The position numbers and the translations under genes are program-made. This document shows, piece after piece, positions 45,150 through 54,234 of a stretch of 64,000 nt of DNA. The DNA comes from Bacteroidaceae bacterium. GTDB taxonomy: Bacteria; Bacteroidota; Bacteroidia; Bacteroidales; Bacteroidaceae. Numbering within the stretch: position 1 is the first letter of the stretch; each line of letters starts with the position of its first letter. Location of the stretch: NCBI GenBank assembly GCA_017560125.1, contig JAFYOS010000029.1:1-64000 (forward strand), in the 5' to 3' direction. A model generated the notes under the pieces. The model worked only from the letters and a program-made list of their open reading frames with translations. It was not told the origin of the DNA and made no database searches.

Positions 45150-46433
45150 ATGGATATACGTGCCTATCTTAAAAAGTACAACAAGATAATAGAGAATTTT
45201 TTCTCTATATCACTGTTGAATGCCATCAGCCAGATAATAAGTTTCTTTCTTGTGCCATATCTGGTTGCTGTGCTTGGCTTCAAAACATATGGAGCCTATT
45301 GCTTTATATATACCATAGCCCTATATCTTGTACTTTTCGGTACATACGGTTTCCGCTTTTCGGTGACGCGACAGATATCCATTCATCGCGACGATCGCGA
45401 GAAGGTAAATACCATATTCAACGCCGCCATAGCAGCCCGTCTCATGCTGTCGGCTGCGGCCGCAGTGGTGGTCGGCATTGCTGTCTTTCTGCTCATGGAT
45501 AGCGATGACATGCTCATGTATATCTTCGCCATGGGAATAGTCTTTGGCGATGTTTTTATACCCGTGTGGCTCTTCCAGGGAATGGAGCAGATGCGCTACG
45601 TTACCATTGTGAATGTGGTATCCAAAATAGTTTTCGCCGTATTGGTCTTTGTGCTCATAAAAGAGCAGAGCGACTACATATACATACTTATACTAAATTC
45701 CTGCGGATACATTGCAGCCGGAGCATTGAGTATGTATATTGCATTTCGTCAGTATGGCCTCTCTTTGGCGTTGCCCCGATGGAGCGACATTGTGGAACTG
45801 TTGAAGGATGGATGGCACATATTCGTGTCGAACATCGGAATGGAACTGTATAGAAATTCCAATAGCTTTCTGCTGGGCGTGTTGGTTGGCGACACAGCGT
45901 TGGGCATATACAATTCCGTCGAGAAGCTCGTCAAGGTGGGCCAGTCTGTGATAAATGCTCTGCCCATGGCTATATTCCCCCATGCGAGCCGTCTTTTCCA
46001 CGGTGGCGACATGCGACAGAATGTAGCCAAACTGAATAAAATGTTGCGCGTGTCGTTCGTGCTGCTCTTCGTCATCGCCTTGCTCTTTGCATGTTCGCCG
46101 CGTTTGGTGGTTCTTTATCTTTCGGAGCTCGACTACAATGTGGCGAAATACCTCGTATGGCTCATGTCGCCGGTGGTTGTCTTTGGCTGCATGAATTACA
46201 TCGCAGGTATCCTGGGATTGGTCAATCTGAATGCATCGAATCTATTCGAGCGCAATATATGGATAGCCGGCGTTACCTCGGTGGCGCTCATGCTTATCTT
46301 CTGCAAGGAATATACATACTATGCGGCAGCAGCAGCGTGGAGCATTGCCGAGACATTGCTGTTTGTGCTCTGCCTGTTCTCTATACGAAGTATTAAAAAC
46401 AGAAATATGAATTTGGTCAATGGGGCTGACTGA
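45150..46433 (+). CDS. Oligosaccharide flippase (Wzx-like, MOP superfamily)
   Basis: The 427-aa membrane protein has about twelve helices. It shows the polysaccharide biosynthesis/Wzx pattern: an N-terminal FFSISLLNAISQIISFFLVPYL, then FKTYGAYCFIYTIALYLVLF, a central WHIFVSNIGMELYRNSNSFLLG and VGDTALGIYNSVEKLV. It should flip lipid-linked repeat units across the inner membrane. Its stop overlaps the next gene by 14 nt, which points to coupled translation. Confidence 0.88.
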   Translation: MDIRAYLKKYNKIIENFFSISLLNAISQIISFFLVPYLVAVLGFKTYGAYCFIYTIALYLVLFGTYGFRFSVTRQISIHRDDREKVNTIFNAAIAARLMLSAAAAVVVGIAVFLLMDSDDMLMYIFAMGIVFGDVFIPVWLFQGMEQMRYVTIVNVVSKIVFAVLVFVLIKEQSDYIYILILNSCGYIAAGALSMYIAFRQYGLSLALPRWSDIVELLKDGWHIFVSNIGMELYRNSNSFLLGVLVGDTALGIYNSVEKLVKVGQSVINALPMAIFPHASRLFHGGDMRQNVAKLNKMLRVSFVLLFVIALLFACSPRLVVLYLSELDYNVAKYLVWLMSPVVVFGCMNYIAGILGLVNLNASNLFERNIWIAGVTSVALMLIFCKEYTYYAAAAAWSIAETLLFVLCLFSIRSIKNRNMNLVNGAD

Positions 46434-47676
46434 TTTTATCTCTCTCGTAGCATTATATGTCGAGATGGGCGTGCTTGCCTACATCGACTGGAAGCTGTGG
46501 CGTACGATGTACACGCCGCTTAATATGCTCATGCTGCCATACGCCTTCATGCTTGCTGTGACGCTTATGTGCTGTGGCAATTTCGGTGTTGCCGAATTCT
46601 ATTATCCCAGCCTGTTGGTGTGGATGGTGGGATTGCCGCTGTTTGCACTGCCCAGCTGGTTCTTTGGCTATGCCTTTCGTGGCAAACTTGCTGTCGAAAA
46701 TGGTGGCATCATAAACGAAAATATCGATATGCGCATCCTCAACATAGTCACCACCGTCATTGTAGTTGCATTCATCATGCGCTTTGTGTCGATGGTGGGT
46801 AGCAGCCCCTATCTGCCCGGTACCGAGGATTTCGGTTACGACTATTGCGGTGGCGGCTTTTGGGGACACCTGCATCGTGTGCTTCATGCGTTGTCGATAA
46901 TATACATATATAAAATAGACAAAAAGCACTGGTACTACATACTGCTCATAATGGGCATGTTCTTCGTTACGCTCATGTATGGCGTGAAATCGTGGGTGCT
47001 CATTCCCGCTATGGCCGGTTTCTGCATGCGCCTGTTCGCGGGCAAGATGCAACTGAAAATGGGGCTCATTTTTAAGGTGCTTTTCTTTGCATTCGTGGTC
47101 TTTTTTGTGACATACTCTTTCTCGCTTGTGCTGGGACAAGAGGAGGTGGCCACGTTCGATGTTATCTTCGAAATTATTTATAGAAATTTCGCTCATTATG
47201 TCGTCAGCGGTATTTTGGGATGGAGCCAGGATTTGCAGCTTGGTATTCTGGAACAGGCCAATTTCGATGTGCTGCTCGTAAACGTATTGAACCTTATTTA
47301 TGTGGTCACGGGTGACGAATTTGTATCTCCCGTCAACCCCTTTTTCATTCACAACGGAATAAACGGCTCCAACGTGCGTGCCTTCTTTGGTACCATATAT
47401 ATCCACACCACTGCCATACAGTTTGTGATAGTGGTGGTGATGGTTTCGGCCATCAATTACGTTGTAAAACTGGTTGCACTCAAGACACGCGATTTTTTTG
47501 TGAATATCGTATATTTTTTCTATTTGGGTATGTTGTGCATGGGATGGTTCGAGATATATTTCTACCATCTGCAGTTCTTCGAAGTGCCTGTGTGGGTGTT
47601 CATCCTCTATTTGGCATTCCGCAAAAAGGATAAGAAAGAGAGCAAGGCTTTGCCCGTTACGGATGAAAAAGAATGA
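46420..47676 (+). CDS. Multi-spanning membrane protein, probable Wzy-type polymerase
   Basis: The 418-aa protein has at least ten hydrophobic segments and a larger polar loop around 250-310. This is the general layout of O-antigen/exopolysaccharide polymerases, which have low sequence conservation. Its place after the flippase supports this role. I find no diagnostic motif. An alternative is another membrane enzyme such as an acyltransferase. The tail (RKKDKKESKALPVTDEKE) is charged and cytoplasmic. Confidence 0.65.
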   Translation: MGLTDFISLVALYVEMGVLAYIDWKLWRTMYTPLNMLMLPYAFMLAVTLMCCGNFGVAEFYYPSLLVWMVGLPLFALPSWFFGYAFRGKLAVENGGIINENIDMRILNIVTTVIVVAFIMRFVSMVGSSPYLPGTEDFGYDYCGGGFWGHLHRVLHALSIIYIYKIDKKHWYYILLIMGMFFVTLMYGVKSWVLIPAMAGFCMRLFAGKMQLKMGLIFKVLFFAFVVFFVTYSFSLVLGQEEVATFDVIFEIIYRNFAHYVVSGILGWSQDLQLGILEQANFDVLLVNVLNLIYVVTGDEFVSPVNPFFIHNGINGSNVRAFFGTIYIHTTAIQFVIVVVMVSAINYVVKLVALKTRDFFVNIVYFFYLGMLCMGWFEIYFYHLQFFEVPVWVFILYLAFRKKDKKESKALPVTDEKE

Positions 47677-47685
47677 TATAGATTT

Positions 47686-49752
47686 ATGAAAAAAACAATA
47701 ATAATCATACTGAACTGGAATGGGGCAGACGACACTATTGCTTGTCTGAACTCCATATTGGCATTGCAAGGTAATTTCCATGTGCTTGTCGTCGATAACG
47801 GATCTGCCGATGATTCGGTTGAGCGTATCGGAGTGTGGATGGATGCTCACAAAGATAGCGTTTCGTGCGAACTGCTTCCGCTTGACAGGAACTATGGCTT
47901 TGCCATGGGCAACAACAAAGGAATAGCCTACGCCCGCAAATATAATCCCGATTACTATTTGCTGCTTAACAACGATACCGAGGTTACTCCCGATTTCCTC
48001 GCGAAATTGGTGGCCTTCTCGCAGTGCCACCCCGAATATCGTGTGCTTACACCCAAAATCCACTATTTTTCCGATAAGACGAAGATATGGAACTGTGGCG
48101 GCAAGCTATCCTTGGGATTTAGAAAATACTATTACGCGGGGCAGACCGATGCCGATGTGAAAGAGAAGGAGTATTTACCTATAGGCTTTGTTACGGGTTG
48201 TGCGCTCTTCTTCTCGCCCGAATTGCTCGATAGCGAGGGAAGGCTGCTGACCGAGCGTTTCTTCTTCGGTGAGGAGGATTTCGAATTCTCAATGCGTATG
48301 AATGCACAGGGAATAAAGATGGCTTGCCTTCTCTCTTCGGTCATTTATCACAAGGTGGGTGGTGCTACCAACAAAAATATGTTGCCGGGTAAGACATATA
48401 TTTACTACCTTAATCGCTTTATAAATGTGCGTCAGCATTATGGTAACCTTTTTTATACTGTATGGTCGTTACTTTACAGGCCGTACATTATGCGTACACT
48501 TATAAAATCTGGTTGCCCAAAGTGTTTTGTTACAAGATTCATCAAGCAGCTTTACGCCGACGCTAAGCTTAAAGAATATGTTACTGCCGATGATTTCACA
48601 TCTGCGCTTAATTCGGGCTGGGGAAGAATCCCTAAAGAGAGAAAAAAGCGTATAATGATACTTTCAGATTCGAGTAGCGATCACACCAAACGATGGGTTA
48701 AAGCTATTGCCGAAAGTGGCTACGATGTAGCGCTCTTTAGCCTTAACAACAAAGATTATGATTACTATCGTAATCTAGAAAATGTGAAATTGTATTTTTA
48801 TGATATTTTCGGCAAAATCAAAGCGCAAAGAAAAAACGGCCATTTTGAAAAGATAAGTTACCTTAAACCCATTTTTAATCTGCGACGTCACATCAACGAG
48901 TTCAAGCCCGATATTCTTCATGCTCATTATGCTACGAGCTATGGAATGCTCGGCGTGCTATCGGGATTTCATCCGCTGATAATCTCTTTGTGGGGCTCCG
49001 ATGCATATTTATTCCCCAAGGTGTCGTTTATTCATCGCAGCTTGTTTAAATTCAATTTGTTGAAAGCCGACAAAATACTGTCAACAAGTTGCTGCATGGC
49101 GCGCGAGGTCGCTCAATATACCAAAAAGGATATAACCGTCACTCCTTTTGGTGTTGATGTTGATAAATTCAAGCCTATATCCCAAACAACAGATAAAGAT
49201 GTTATTACCATTGGTACGGTAAAGACACTATCCTATATTTATGGTATAGATACTTTGATTGATGCTTTTGCTATAGTTGTTGACAGGTGCCGAGGCATGA
49301 ACCTGAGGTTGAATATAGCCGGAGATGGCCCGGAGCTTGAAAATCTTAAGGCGCAAACGGAACGTCTTTCATTGACGGATAAGGTTAATTTTTTAGGTCG
49401 CATACCCAATGATTCTGTTCCTGAATTTTTGTCGCAATTGGATGTATATGCTGCTCTATCGCGCAGTGATAGCGAAAGCTTTGGTGTTGCCGTTGTCGAG
49501 GCAATGTCATGTGCAGTCCCTGTGGTAGTAGCCGATGCCGATGGCTTCAAAGAGGTTGTTCCCGATGGTGTTGCCGGATATGTTGTTCCTAAAAATAATG
49601 CACAAGCCGCAGCCGACCGTATGATGGAGATTATATCGGATAAAGAACTCGCTGATAAAATGGGAGAAGCCGGACGCAAGCATGTTATCGAGAATTATAC
49701 TTTCAGTAGTTCTGTAGAAATAATGAAAGGTGTTTATAACCTCTTGTCGTAA
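47686..49752 (+). CDS. GT2-GT4 fused glycosyltransferase, 688 aa
   Basis: Two full glycosyltransferases lie in one frame. Residues 1-300 are a GT2 (rhamnosyltransferase-like) domain: IIILNWNGADDTIACLNSIL, VVDNGSADDS, NNDTEVTPDF (DxD-like) and the EEDFEFSMR base motif. Residues 320-688 are a GT4 domain: KKRIMILSDSSSDHTKRWV, LISLWGSDAYL, GTVKTLSYIYGIDTL, VNFLGRIPNDSVPEFL and SDSESFGVAVVEAMSCAVPVV. The join (about 300-320) has no clear linker. Codon use changes near 48.4 kb, with the GT4 half more AT-rich, so the second half may have been acquired and fused. It probably adds two sugars to the repeat unit. Confidence 0.85.
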   Translation: MKKTIIIILNWNGADDTIACLNSILALQGNFHVLVVDNGSADDSVERIGVWMDAHKDSVSCELLPLDRNYGFAMGNNKGIAYARKYNPDYYLLLNNDTEVTPDFLAKLVAFSQCHPEYRVLTPKIHYFSDKTKIWNCGGKLSLGFRKYYYAGQTDADVKEKEYLPIGFVTGCALFFSPELLDSEGRLLTERFFFGEEDFEFSMRMNAQGIKMACLLSSVIYHKVGGATNKNMLPGKTYIYYLNRFINVRQHYGNLFYTVWSLLYRPYIMRTLIKSGCPKCFVTRFIKQLYADAKLKEYVTADDFTSALNSGWGRIPKERKKRIMILSDSSSDHTKRWVKAIAESGYDVALFSLNNKDYDYYRNLENVKLYFYDIFGKIKAQRKNGHFEKISYLKPIFNLRRHINEFKPDILHAHYATSYGMLGVLSGFHPLIISLWGSDAYLFPKVSFIHRSLFKFNLLKADKILSTSCCMAREVAQYTKKDITVTPFGVDVDKFKPISQTTDKDVITIGTVKTLSYIYGIDTLIDAFAIVVDRCRGMNLRLNIAGDGPELENLKAQTERLSLTDKVNFLGRIPNDSVPEFLSQLDVYAALSRSDSESFGVAVVEAMSCAVPVVVADADGFKEVVPDGVAGYVVPKNNAQAAADRMMEIISDKELADKMGEAGRKHVIENYTFSSSVEIMKGVYNLLS

Positions 49753-51336
49753 ATGGGTAAACTAGAACTATATTACAATACCATAATACATTTGCGCAGC
49801 GGTCAGGTATTTTATCAGTGCCTGAACCGTTTGCGTAAGACTGTGCGCAGGTTGCTGCGCAAGCAGTACGATTTTTCTCTCTATCGACAGGGCGTTGCAT
49901 TGCAATTGGATGCGCCCATCAATAAATACGAATCGTGCAGTGGCGACAGCTTTACCTTCCTTAATCTGAGCGAGCGTTTCGATGGCAGCTGGGAATATAA
50001 GCATCTTGGCGCGTTGTGGAGCTTCAATATAAATTATATGGAGTATCTGTTGCAACCGTCGATGGATGTGGCCACGGGCCGCCGGTGGATTATGCGTTTT
50101 ATTTCCTCGCAAACAACCAATGTAATCGGCCTTTCGCCCTATTGCATTGCGCTTAGGAGCGTAAACTGGATAAAATTCCTTACGGCGAACCGCGCTGCGT
50201 TGACCGCCGAGGATATAGCAACGATAGAAACATCGCTCTATTCGCAGTGCCGCATATTGCAGGACAATCTAGAATATAATCTTGCGGGCAACCATTTGCT
50301 CGAGGATTTCTTTGCCCTGCTGTGGGGTGGCATCTATTTCGCCGACGAAAAAATGTATCGCATAGCGGCTGCCAACCTGGTTGCACAGCTCAGGGAGCAG
50401 ACCTTGGCCGATGGCGCCAATTTCGAGCAGTCGCCCATGTACCACTGCATCATTCTCGACCGAGTGCTCGATGCAGTAAATCTGTTGCAAGGCAATGCCC
50501 GCTTCCCCGATACGAAGGCTCTGTGCGACCAATTGCGCCATATAGCATCGTCCATGCTCGGTTGGTTGCAAGCGATATGTTATGCCGACGGTTCATTCCC
50601 GTTGTTCAACGATTCGGCCGAAGGTATAGCTCCCACTTCTGCCATGCTGTTCGATTACGCCTCGCGTTTGGGCGTCGAGTGGCAGGCCTGTGCTTCCGAT
50701 GCCTCGGGCTACTACTGCATCGATAGCGCCAACTACGAATTGCGCGTCGATATGGGCGGCATTGCGGCTTCATACATTCCCGGCCATTCACATGCCGATA
50801 CCTTCAATTTCGAACTACGCGTTGCGGGCCGTCCATTCATTGTTGATAGCGGAATATCCACCTATCAGTGGTGCGAGAGGCGTCAATATGAGCGCTCTAC
50901 CGCGGCGCACAATACGGTTACGGTCAACGACGAGAATTCGAGCCGTGTGTGGGCGGCCTTCCGCTGTGCACAGCGTGCAAAGGTCTTCGATATTAAAAAA
51001 GATGCAGCTTCGATAAGCGCTACGCACGACGGCTATTCCAAGCATGGCGCGCTTCATACACGTAGCTTTGCATGGAGCGACGCGGGCGTGGCTATAACTG
51101 ATACGCTGTCGGGCAATGTATGTGGCAAGGCCTATCTGCATTTTGCTCCGGGAGTGGATGTCGCGCTCGATGGCAATAGGGTGGTTACCCCCGTAGCGCA
51201 AATTATTTTCGATAATGCCCTGTCGGTGGAGATGTCCGACGGCGAGGTTGCTCGCAAGTACAACCGCCTCGAGAAAAACATCGTTGTTTCCATTTCCTTC
51301 AAGGGTAAGCTCAGCAGCAAGATACAATTACAATAG
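49753..51336 (+). CDS. Heparinase II/III-like protein
   Basis: The 527-aa product has an N-terminal alpha/alpha toroid (about 80-310), with NLAGNHLLEDFFALLWGG and NFEQSPMYHCIILDR. A C-terminal beta-sandwich of the heparinase II/III family follows, with IPGHSHADTFNFELRVAGRP and AAHNTVTVNDENSSRVW. Such proteins in polysaccharide operons act as lyases or hydrolases on polymer rich in uronic acids or amino sugars, or trim and process the nascent polymer. No signal peptide is visible, as is usual for the operon-borne type. It starts immediately after the GT gene stop and ends the operon at a strong terminator. Confidence 0.85.
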   Translation: MGKLELYYNTIIHLRSGQVFYQCLNRLRKTVRRLLRKQYDFSLYRQGVALQLDAPINKYESCSGDSFTFLNLSERFDGSWEYKHLGALWSFNINYMEYLLQPSMDVATGRRWIMRFISSQTTNVIGLSPYCIALRSVNWIKFLTANRAALTAEDIATIETSLYSQCRILQDNLEYNLAGNHLLEDFFALLWGGIYFADEKMYRIAAANLVAQLREQTLADGANFEQSPMYHCIILDRVLDAVNLLQGNARFPDTKALCDQLRHIASSMLGWLQAICYADGSFPLFNDSAEGIAPTSAMLFDYASRLGVEWQACASDASGYYCIDSANYELRVDMGGIAASYIPGHSHADTFNFELRVAGRPFIVDSGISTYQWCERRQYERSTAAHNTVTVNDENSSRVWAAFRCAQRAKVFDIKKDAASISATHDGYSKHGALHTRSFAWSDAGVAITDTLSGNVCGKAYLHFAPGVDVALDGNRVVTPVAQIIFDNALSVEMSDGEVARKYNRLEKNIVVSISFKGKLSSKIQLQ

Positions 51337-51337
51337 T

Positions 51338-51368
51338 AAAAGGCCGTAAATGCATTTACGGCCTTTTT
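51338..51368. terminator. Bidirectional terminator of the polysaccharide operon
   Basis: AAAAGGCCGTAAATG (338-352) faces CATTTACGGCCTTTT directly, a palindrome of about 30 bp, with A-rich and T-rich ends. It serves the converging beta-barrel gene as well. Confidence 0.85.
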
Positions 51369-51400
51369 CTATGATGGCGTCGTTTGTGGGTGAATTACGC

Positions 51401-52282
51401 TCAGAGATTAAGCATCATACCTGCCGACATCGAATGGAATTTGGGCCCGTAGCTTGTGTCGAGCATATTGACAGGTGAGTATTTAAAGTAGAACGAAATG
51501 TCCTTTATCCTCATTTCGGCCTTGTAATCTATTGTTACAGCATTTTGGTGGATATTGTTACTGGTTTCCTTGAAGCGCTCGTCGCCCACTCTGTATCGTG
51601 TCTTCAGCGAACCGTGTGTATTGAAATTAACCACCGCGCCTATACCGAAGCACTTTCGCCTGAGCATAACCTCCGTTGTAAGGCTGAAAATCTTCAGTCG
51701 CGAGAAATTTATGTCGGCGCCATCGGGGTAAGGAGCTACGACCACGTGTGAGCCCTCTTTCAGAAAACGGTTTTCGCCCTTCATGCGATAGTTGCGCCAG
51801 TTTACACCGAAATTGGTTTCAAATACACTGTTCCTTGTGAGGCGGTATTCGATGCTGATGAGCCTGTTCAGTGTAAATTCCATTCCGCAGTTGGCCATCT
51901 TCACATCCATGCCTTCGGCCTGATTGGTGGCTGTCACAAGGCCTATGCCGAACTGCATGTCGCACAGAATATTTGTTTCCATTGTGGCATTGTGGCGTTT
52001 TTCCTCCTTTTTCTTCCGCTTGTTGGTGAAAGGGATATCGAAATTCCACTCCTGCTTTTCGTTAATGACGGTTACGCCCTCTGTCGTCAGTTCGCGCTTC
52101 AGTTTGTATTCGTTGCCGTTGTTGTTTACCTCGATGGCAATGAATTGCTCGTTGTTGGTAATCTTCACCGTGTCGGGGTGGCATATGACCACGGTGCTGT
52201 CCCTGTGTGTATTGCTTTGTGCATTTGTGGTTGCGAAGGATATTATCAGCAGCAATGCTGTGGTGAGAATGGTTCGTTTCAT
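51401..52282 (-). CDS. Secreted beta-rich protein, probable outer-membrane beta-barrel
   Basis: The 293-aa product starts with a signal peptide (MKRTILTTALLLIISFATTNA). Its second half alternates polar and hydrophobic residues (ISIEYRLTRNSVFETNFGVN, KIFSLTTEVMLRRKCFGIG) and ends in MSAGMMLNL, consistent with a beta-barrel. No named family is recognised. It is the last gene of a minus-strand group (ECF sigma, anti-sigma, secreted protein, barrel), which suggests it may be part of the sigma factor's regulon. Confidence 0.65.
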   Translation of the reverse strand: MKRTILTTALLLIISFATTNAQSNTHRDSTVVICHPDTVKITNNEQFIAIEVNNNGNEYKLKRELTTEGVTVINEKQEWNFDIPFTNKRKKKEEKRHNATMETNILCDMQFGIGLVTATNQAEGMDVKMANCGMEFTLNRLISIEYRLTRNSVFETNFGVNWRNYRMKGENRFLKEGSHVVVAPYPDGADINFSRLKIFSLTTEVMLRRKCFGIGAVVNFNTHGSLKTRYRVGDERFKETSNNIHQNAVTIDYKAEMRIKDISFYFKYSPVNMLDTSYGPKFHSMSAGMMLNL

Positions 52283-52301
52283 ATATTTATGTGTTTATGG
52301 T

Positions 52302-52739
52302 TTATTTGAACATTTTTTTAAGCTCTTTCAGTGTCACATAGCCCTCGATATATACTACCGTCACTTCGTTGGGGCTGTTTTTGCGCAGCGAACTGTTGCG
52401 ATAGAAGAGGTACTGGTATTTATTGTTTTTCGGCTTGAACTGGTAGAAGGCATAGTAGAGCTTTTCGCCCATGTAGCCGCTCTCCTTGTCTATGGCCGCT
52501 TTGCCATCCTTCTCGACGAGTGCTTCAATGTCGTCGTATATGCGGTAGTCGCTTGTGGTTATGCTGCGGAACAGTGTCAGGTTGTATGGCTTCAGCATTT
52601 TGCCTTCGAGGTGCGATGCTGTGAACGCGACCCCTTTGTATAACCCTTTGAATAGTGGGGCTACATTCAAATGGCTCTGTGCGCTTGCTGTTATGGCAAT
52701 GAGCAGGGTGAGCAGTAGTGCTGTTATATGTCGTTTCAT
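52302..52739 (-). CDS. Small secreted protein, DUF6108-like
   Basis: The start at 52739 (MKRHITALLLTLLIAITASAQ) is a signal peptide; the longer frame overlaps the anti-sigma gene and is spurious. The mature part is about 125 residues with GLYKGVAFTASHLEGKMLK, YYAFYQFKPKNNKYQYLFYR and EVTVVYIEGYVTLKELKKMF. I associate this with DUF6108 proteins of Bacteroidota, whose genes often follow ECF sigma/anti-sigma genes. The function is unknown. It starts two bases after the anti-sigma gene's stop. Confidence 0.7.
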   Translation of the reverse strand: MKRHITALLLTLLIAITASAQSHLNVAPLFKGLYKGVAFTASHLEGKMLKPYNLTLFRSITTSDYRIYDDIEALVEKDGKAAIDKESGYMGEKLYYAFYQFKPKNNKYQYLFYRNSSLRKNSPNEVTVVYIEGYVTLKELKKMFK

Positions 52740-52741
52740 CT

Positions 52742-53191
52742 CTATTCCTCCTCTATGTTTGGTGTGTTGAACATATTTCTGAGCTGATTTTCTATGGAAT
52801 GCTCCGTAGTTGTGTGGCTTATTATCGCCATGGTGTTGCGCATCTGTTGCATGACGATAGCCTCGTCTGTTTCGATGCGCCCGTCGATATATGCTATGCA
52901 GATATCCTGCTCCCGGCCTGTGTGCCACATAGATATTATTGCCGCCAATATGGCTGCGGCTGCAATGCCGCGGGTGATGGTGCTTGCTATGCTCCTAGTG
53001 CTTTTGCGCTTCTGTTTGGCGGTGGCAAAATAGGCGAGCGTGGCCTTTATTTCGTCGAAGCATGGGGCGTCGGCTTGCGGTGTGGATAAAAATTCCTTCA
53101 GCTCGCGCTCCTCTTGCGGGGTGGTGAGAGCATCGTAATATCTCTCAATGAGCATAAGCCATTGTTCGTTATTTCTGTTGTTCTTGTTCAT
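52742..53191 (-). CDS. Probable anti-sigma factor, 149 aa
   Basis: The protein has a short helical cytoplasmic N-terminus with YYDALTTPQEERELKEFL, as in Bacteroidota anti-sigma proteins, one membrane helix (about 85-105, ITRGIAAAAILAAIISMW) and a periplasmic tail of 45 residues with YIDGRIETDEAIVMQQM. It overlaps the sigma gene by 4 bases (ATGA-type coupling). It should hold the ECF factor at the membrane until a periplasmic signal frees it. The tail lacks a FecR domain, so the signal is unknown. Confidence 0.75.
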   Translation of the reverse strand: MNKNNRNNEQWLMLIERYYDALTTPQEERELKEFLSTPQADAPCFDEIKATLAYFATAKQKRKSTRSIASTITRGIAAAAILAAIISMWHTGREQDICIAYIDGRIETDEAIVMQQMRNTMAIISHTTTEHSIENQLRNMFNTPNIEEE

Positions 53192-53679
53192 AGCTCTCGT
53201 TGTTTATAAATTTCCCGTACTTTTTTTCTCGCTCTCGATAGTTGCATCCTCACTGCGGTGGGCTGCATGTTCATGGTGGCTGCTATCTCTTCTATGCTTT
53301 TGTTGTCGTATTCCCTTGCTGCTATTATTTTTTGTTGCTGTGGAGTGAGCTCGCGGTTTATTATGCTTTCTATTTCCTGCAACAGCTCCTCTCGATCTTC
53401 GTTGTCGGGGGCGGCTGTGTCGTCGCGTTCCTCGTCTATCTGTATCGTGTCCAGCTTTTTCTTTCTAAGCTTGTCTATACATATATTTTTTACTGTGGTG
53501 GTGACAAGCGCTTCCGCTTCGCTGGGGCTGTTTATTCCTTGCCGTCGCGACCATAGTCGGCAGAAAGCATCTTGCAGGGCATCTTCGGCATCCTCTTTTT
53601 GGGGCAGGAAGAGCGTGGCTATGTGCAGGAATTTCCTGCGCATGGCTGTAAATGTCTTTGTCAGTAGCTCTTCGCTCAT
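53188..53679 (-). CDS. ECF-type RNA polymerase sigma factor
   Basis: The 163-aa protein has region 2 (about 10-75: KFLHIATLFLPQKEDAEDAL, DAFCRLWSRR) and region 4 with a helix-turn-helix (about 110-155: REYDNKSIEEIAATMNMQPT and AVRMQLSRARKKVREIY). Region 3 is absent, as in ECF factors. It heads a transcript with the anti-sigma, secreted protein and barrel genes. Its targets are probably in that group. No autoregulated promoter could be identified. Confidence 0.9.
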   Translation of the reverse strand: MSEELLTKTFTAMRRKFLHIATLFLPQKEDAEDALQDAFCRLWSRRQGINSPSEAEALVTTTVKNICIDKLRKKKLDTIQIDEERDDTAAPDNEDREELLQEIESIINRELTPQQQKIIAAREYDNKSIEEIAATMNMQPTAVRMQLSRARKKVREIYKQREL

Positions 53680-53772
53680 TTTGGTGTCCTTTTTTTGTGT
53701 GCTTTCTATTAAGCTAAACGTACATATTTGTCATTTGTAACATCTTTTTCCGCTTTTTTCGAAAAAAAATAA

Positions 53773-53806
53773 AACAACCTTGAACATTTTGGTGCCCAAG
53801 GTTGTT
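53773..53806 (-). terminator. Terminator of the Wzi-lipocalin operon
   Basis: AACAACCTTG (53773-53782) pairs with CAAGGTTGTT (53797-53806); on the minus strand it ends in a T-run from the A-rich 53764-53774. Confidence 0.8.
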
Positions 53807-53820
53807 ATATATGGATGGTG

Positions 53821-54234
53821 TTACCATTTTCGCAGTACGTATCTCGCCTCGTTGCTTCTCATTATCAGCATTTCGTCGTCGAGCTTCTCTATTTTCAGTA
53901 CGCTGCTGTCGTTGTACAGATAGAAGCCTTTCAGTATGTCGGGGGTGGCTATTTTATCCTCCTCGAGGTATTTGCGGAATCCGCTCATGGTTATTGTGTC
54001 GCCACGGTATGTCATGTGTCCTATGAAGCGCAGTGGCGGCTTCTCGTCGTAGTGCTTACTCACCTGTGCCATGTGGCGCTGGAACGAGTAGTATATGTCG
54101 GTGGGGTGGTGGCTCTCCTCGCCTTGTTCCACCTGTTGCAGTTTCCACATTCCATCGAGGTCGCCGTTTATATATACCTTGTCGCATGCGGCCAATATCG
54201 CGGCAAGCATCAGTATGATTGCTGTCTTCTTCAT
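53821..54234 (-). CDS. Lipocalin-like lipoprotein, 137 aa
   Basis: The start at 54234 (MKKTAIILMLAAILAACDKV) gives a lipoprotein signal with the cysteine at 17. The body fits the lipocalin-like pattern of Bacteroidota lipoproteins: LDGMWKLQQVEQ near the N-terminus, then strands with PLRFIGHMTYRGDTITM and LKIEKLDDEMLIMRSN. It is small and probably outer-membrane anchored. Its start overlaps the stop of the Wzi-like gene by 4 bases, so the two are made together and may work together at the cell surface. Confidence 0.75.
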   Translation of the reverse strand: MKKTAIILMLAAILAACDKVYINGDLDGMWKLQQVEQGEESHHPTDIYYSFQRHMAQVSKHYDEKPPLRFIGHMTYRGDTITMSGFRKYLEEDKIATPDILKGFYLYNDSSVLKIEKLDDEMLIMRSNEARYVLRKW

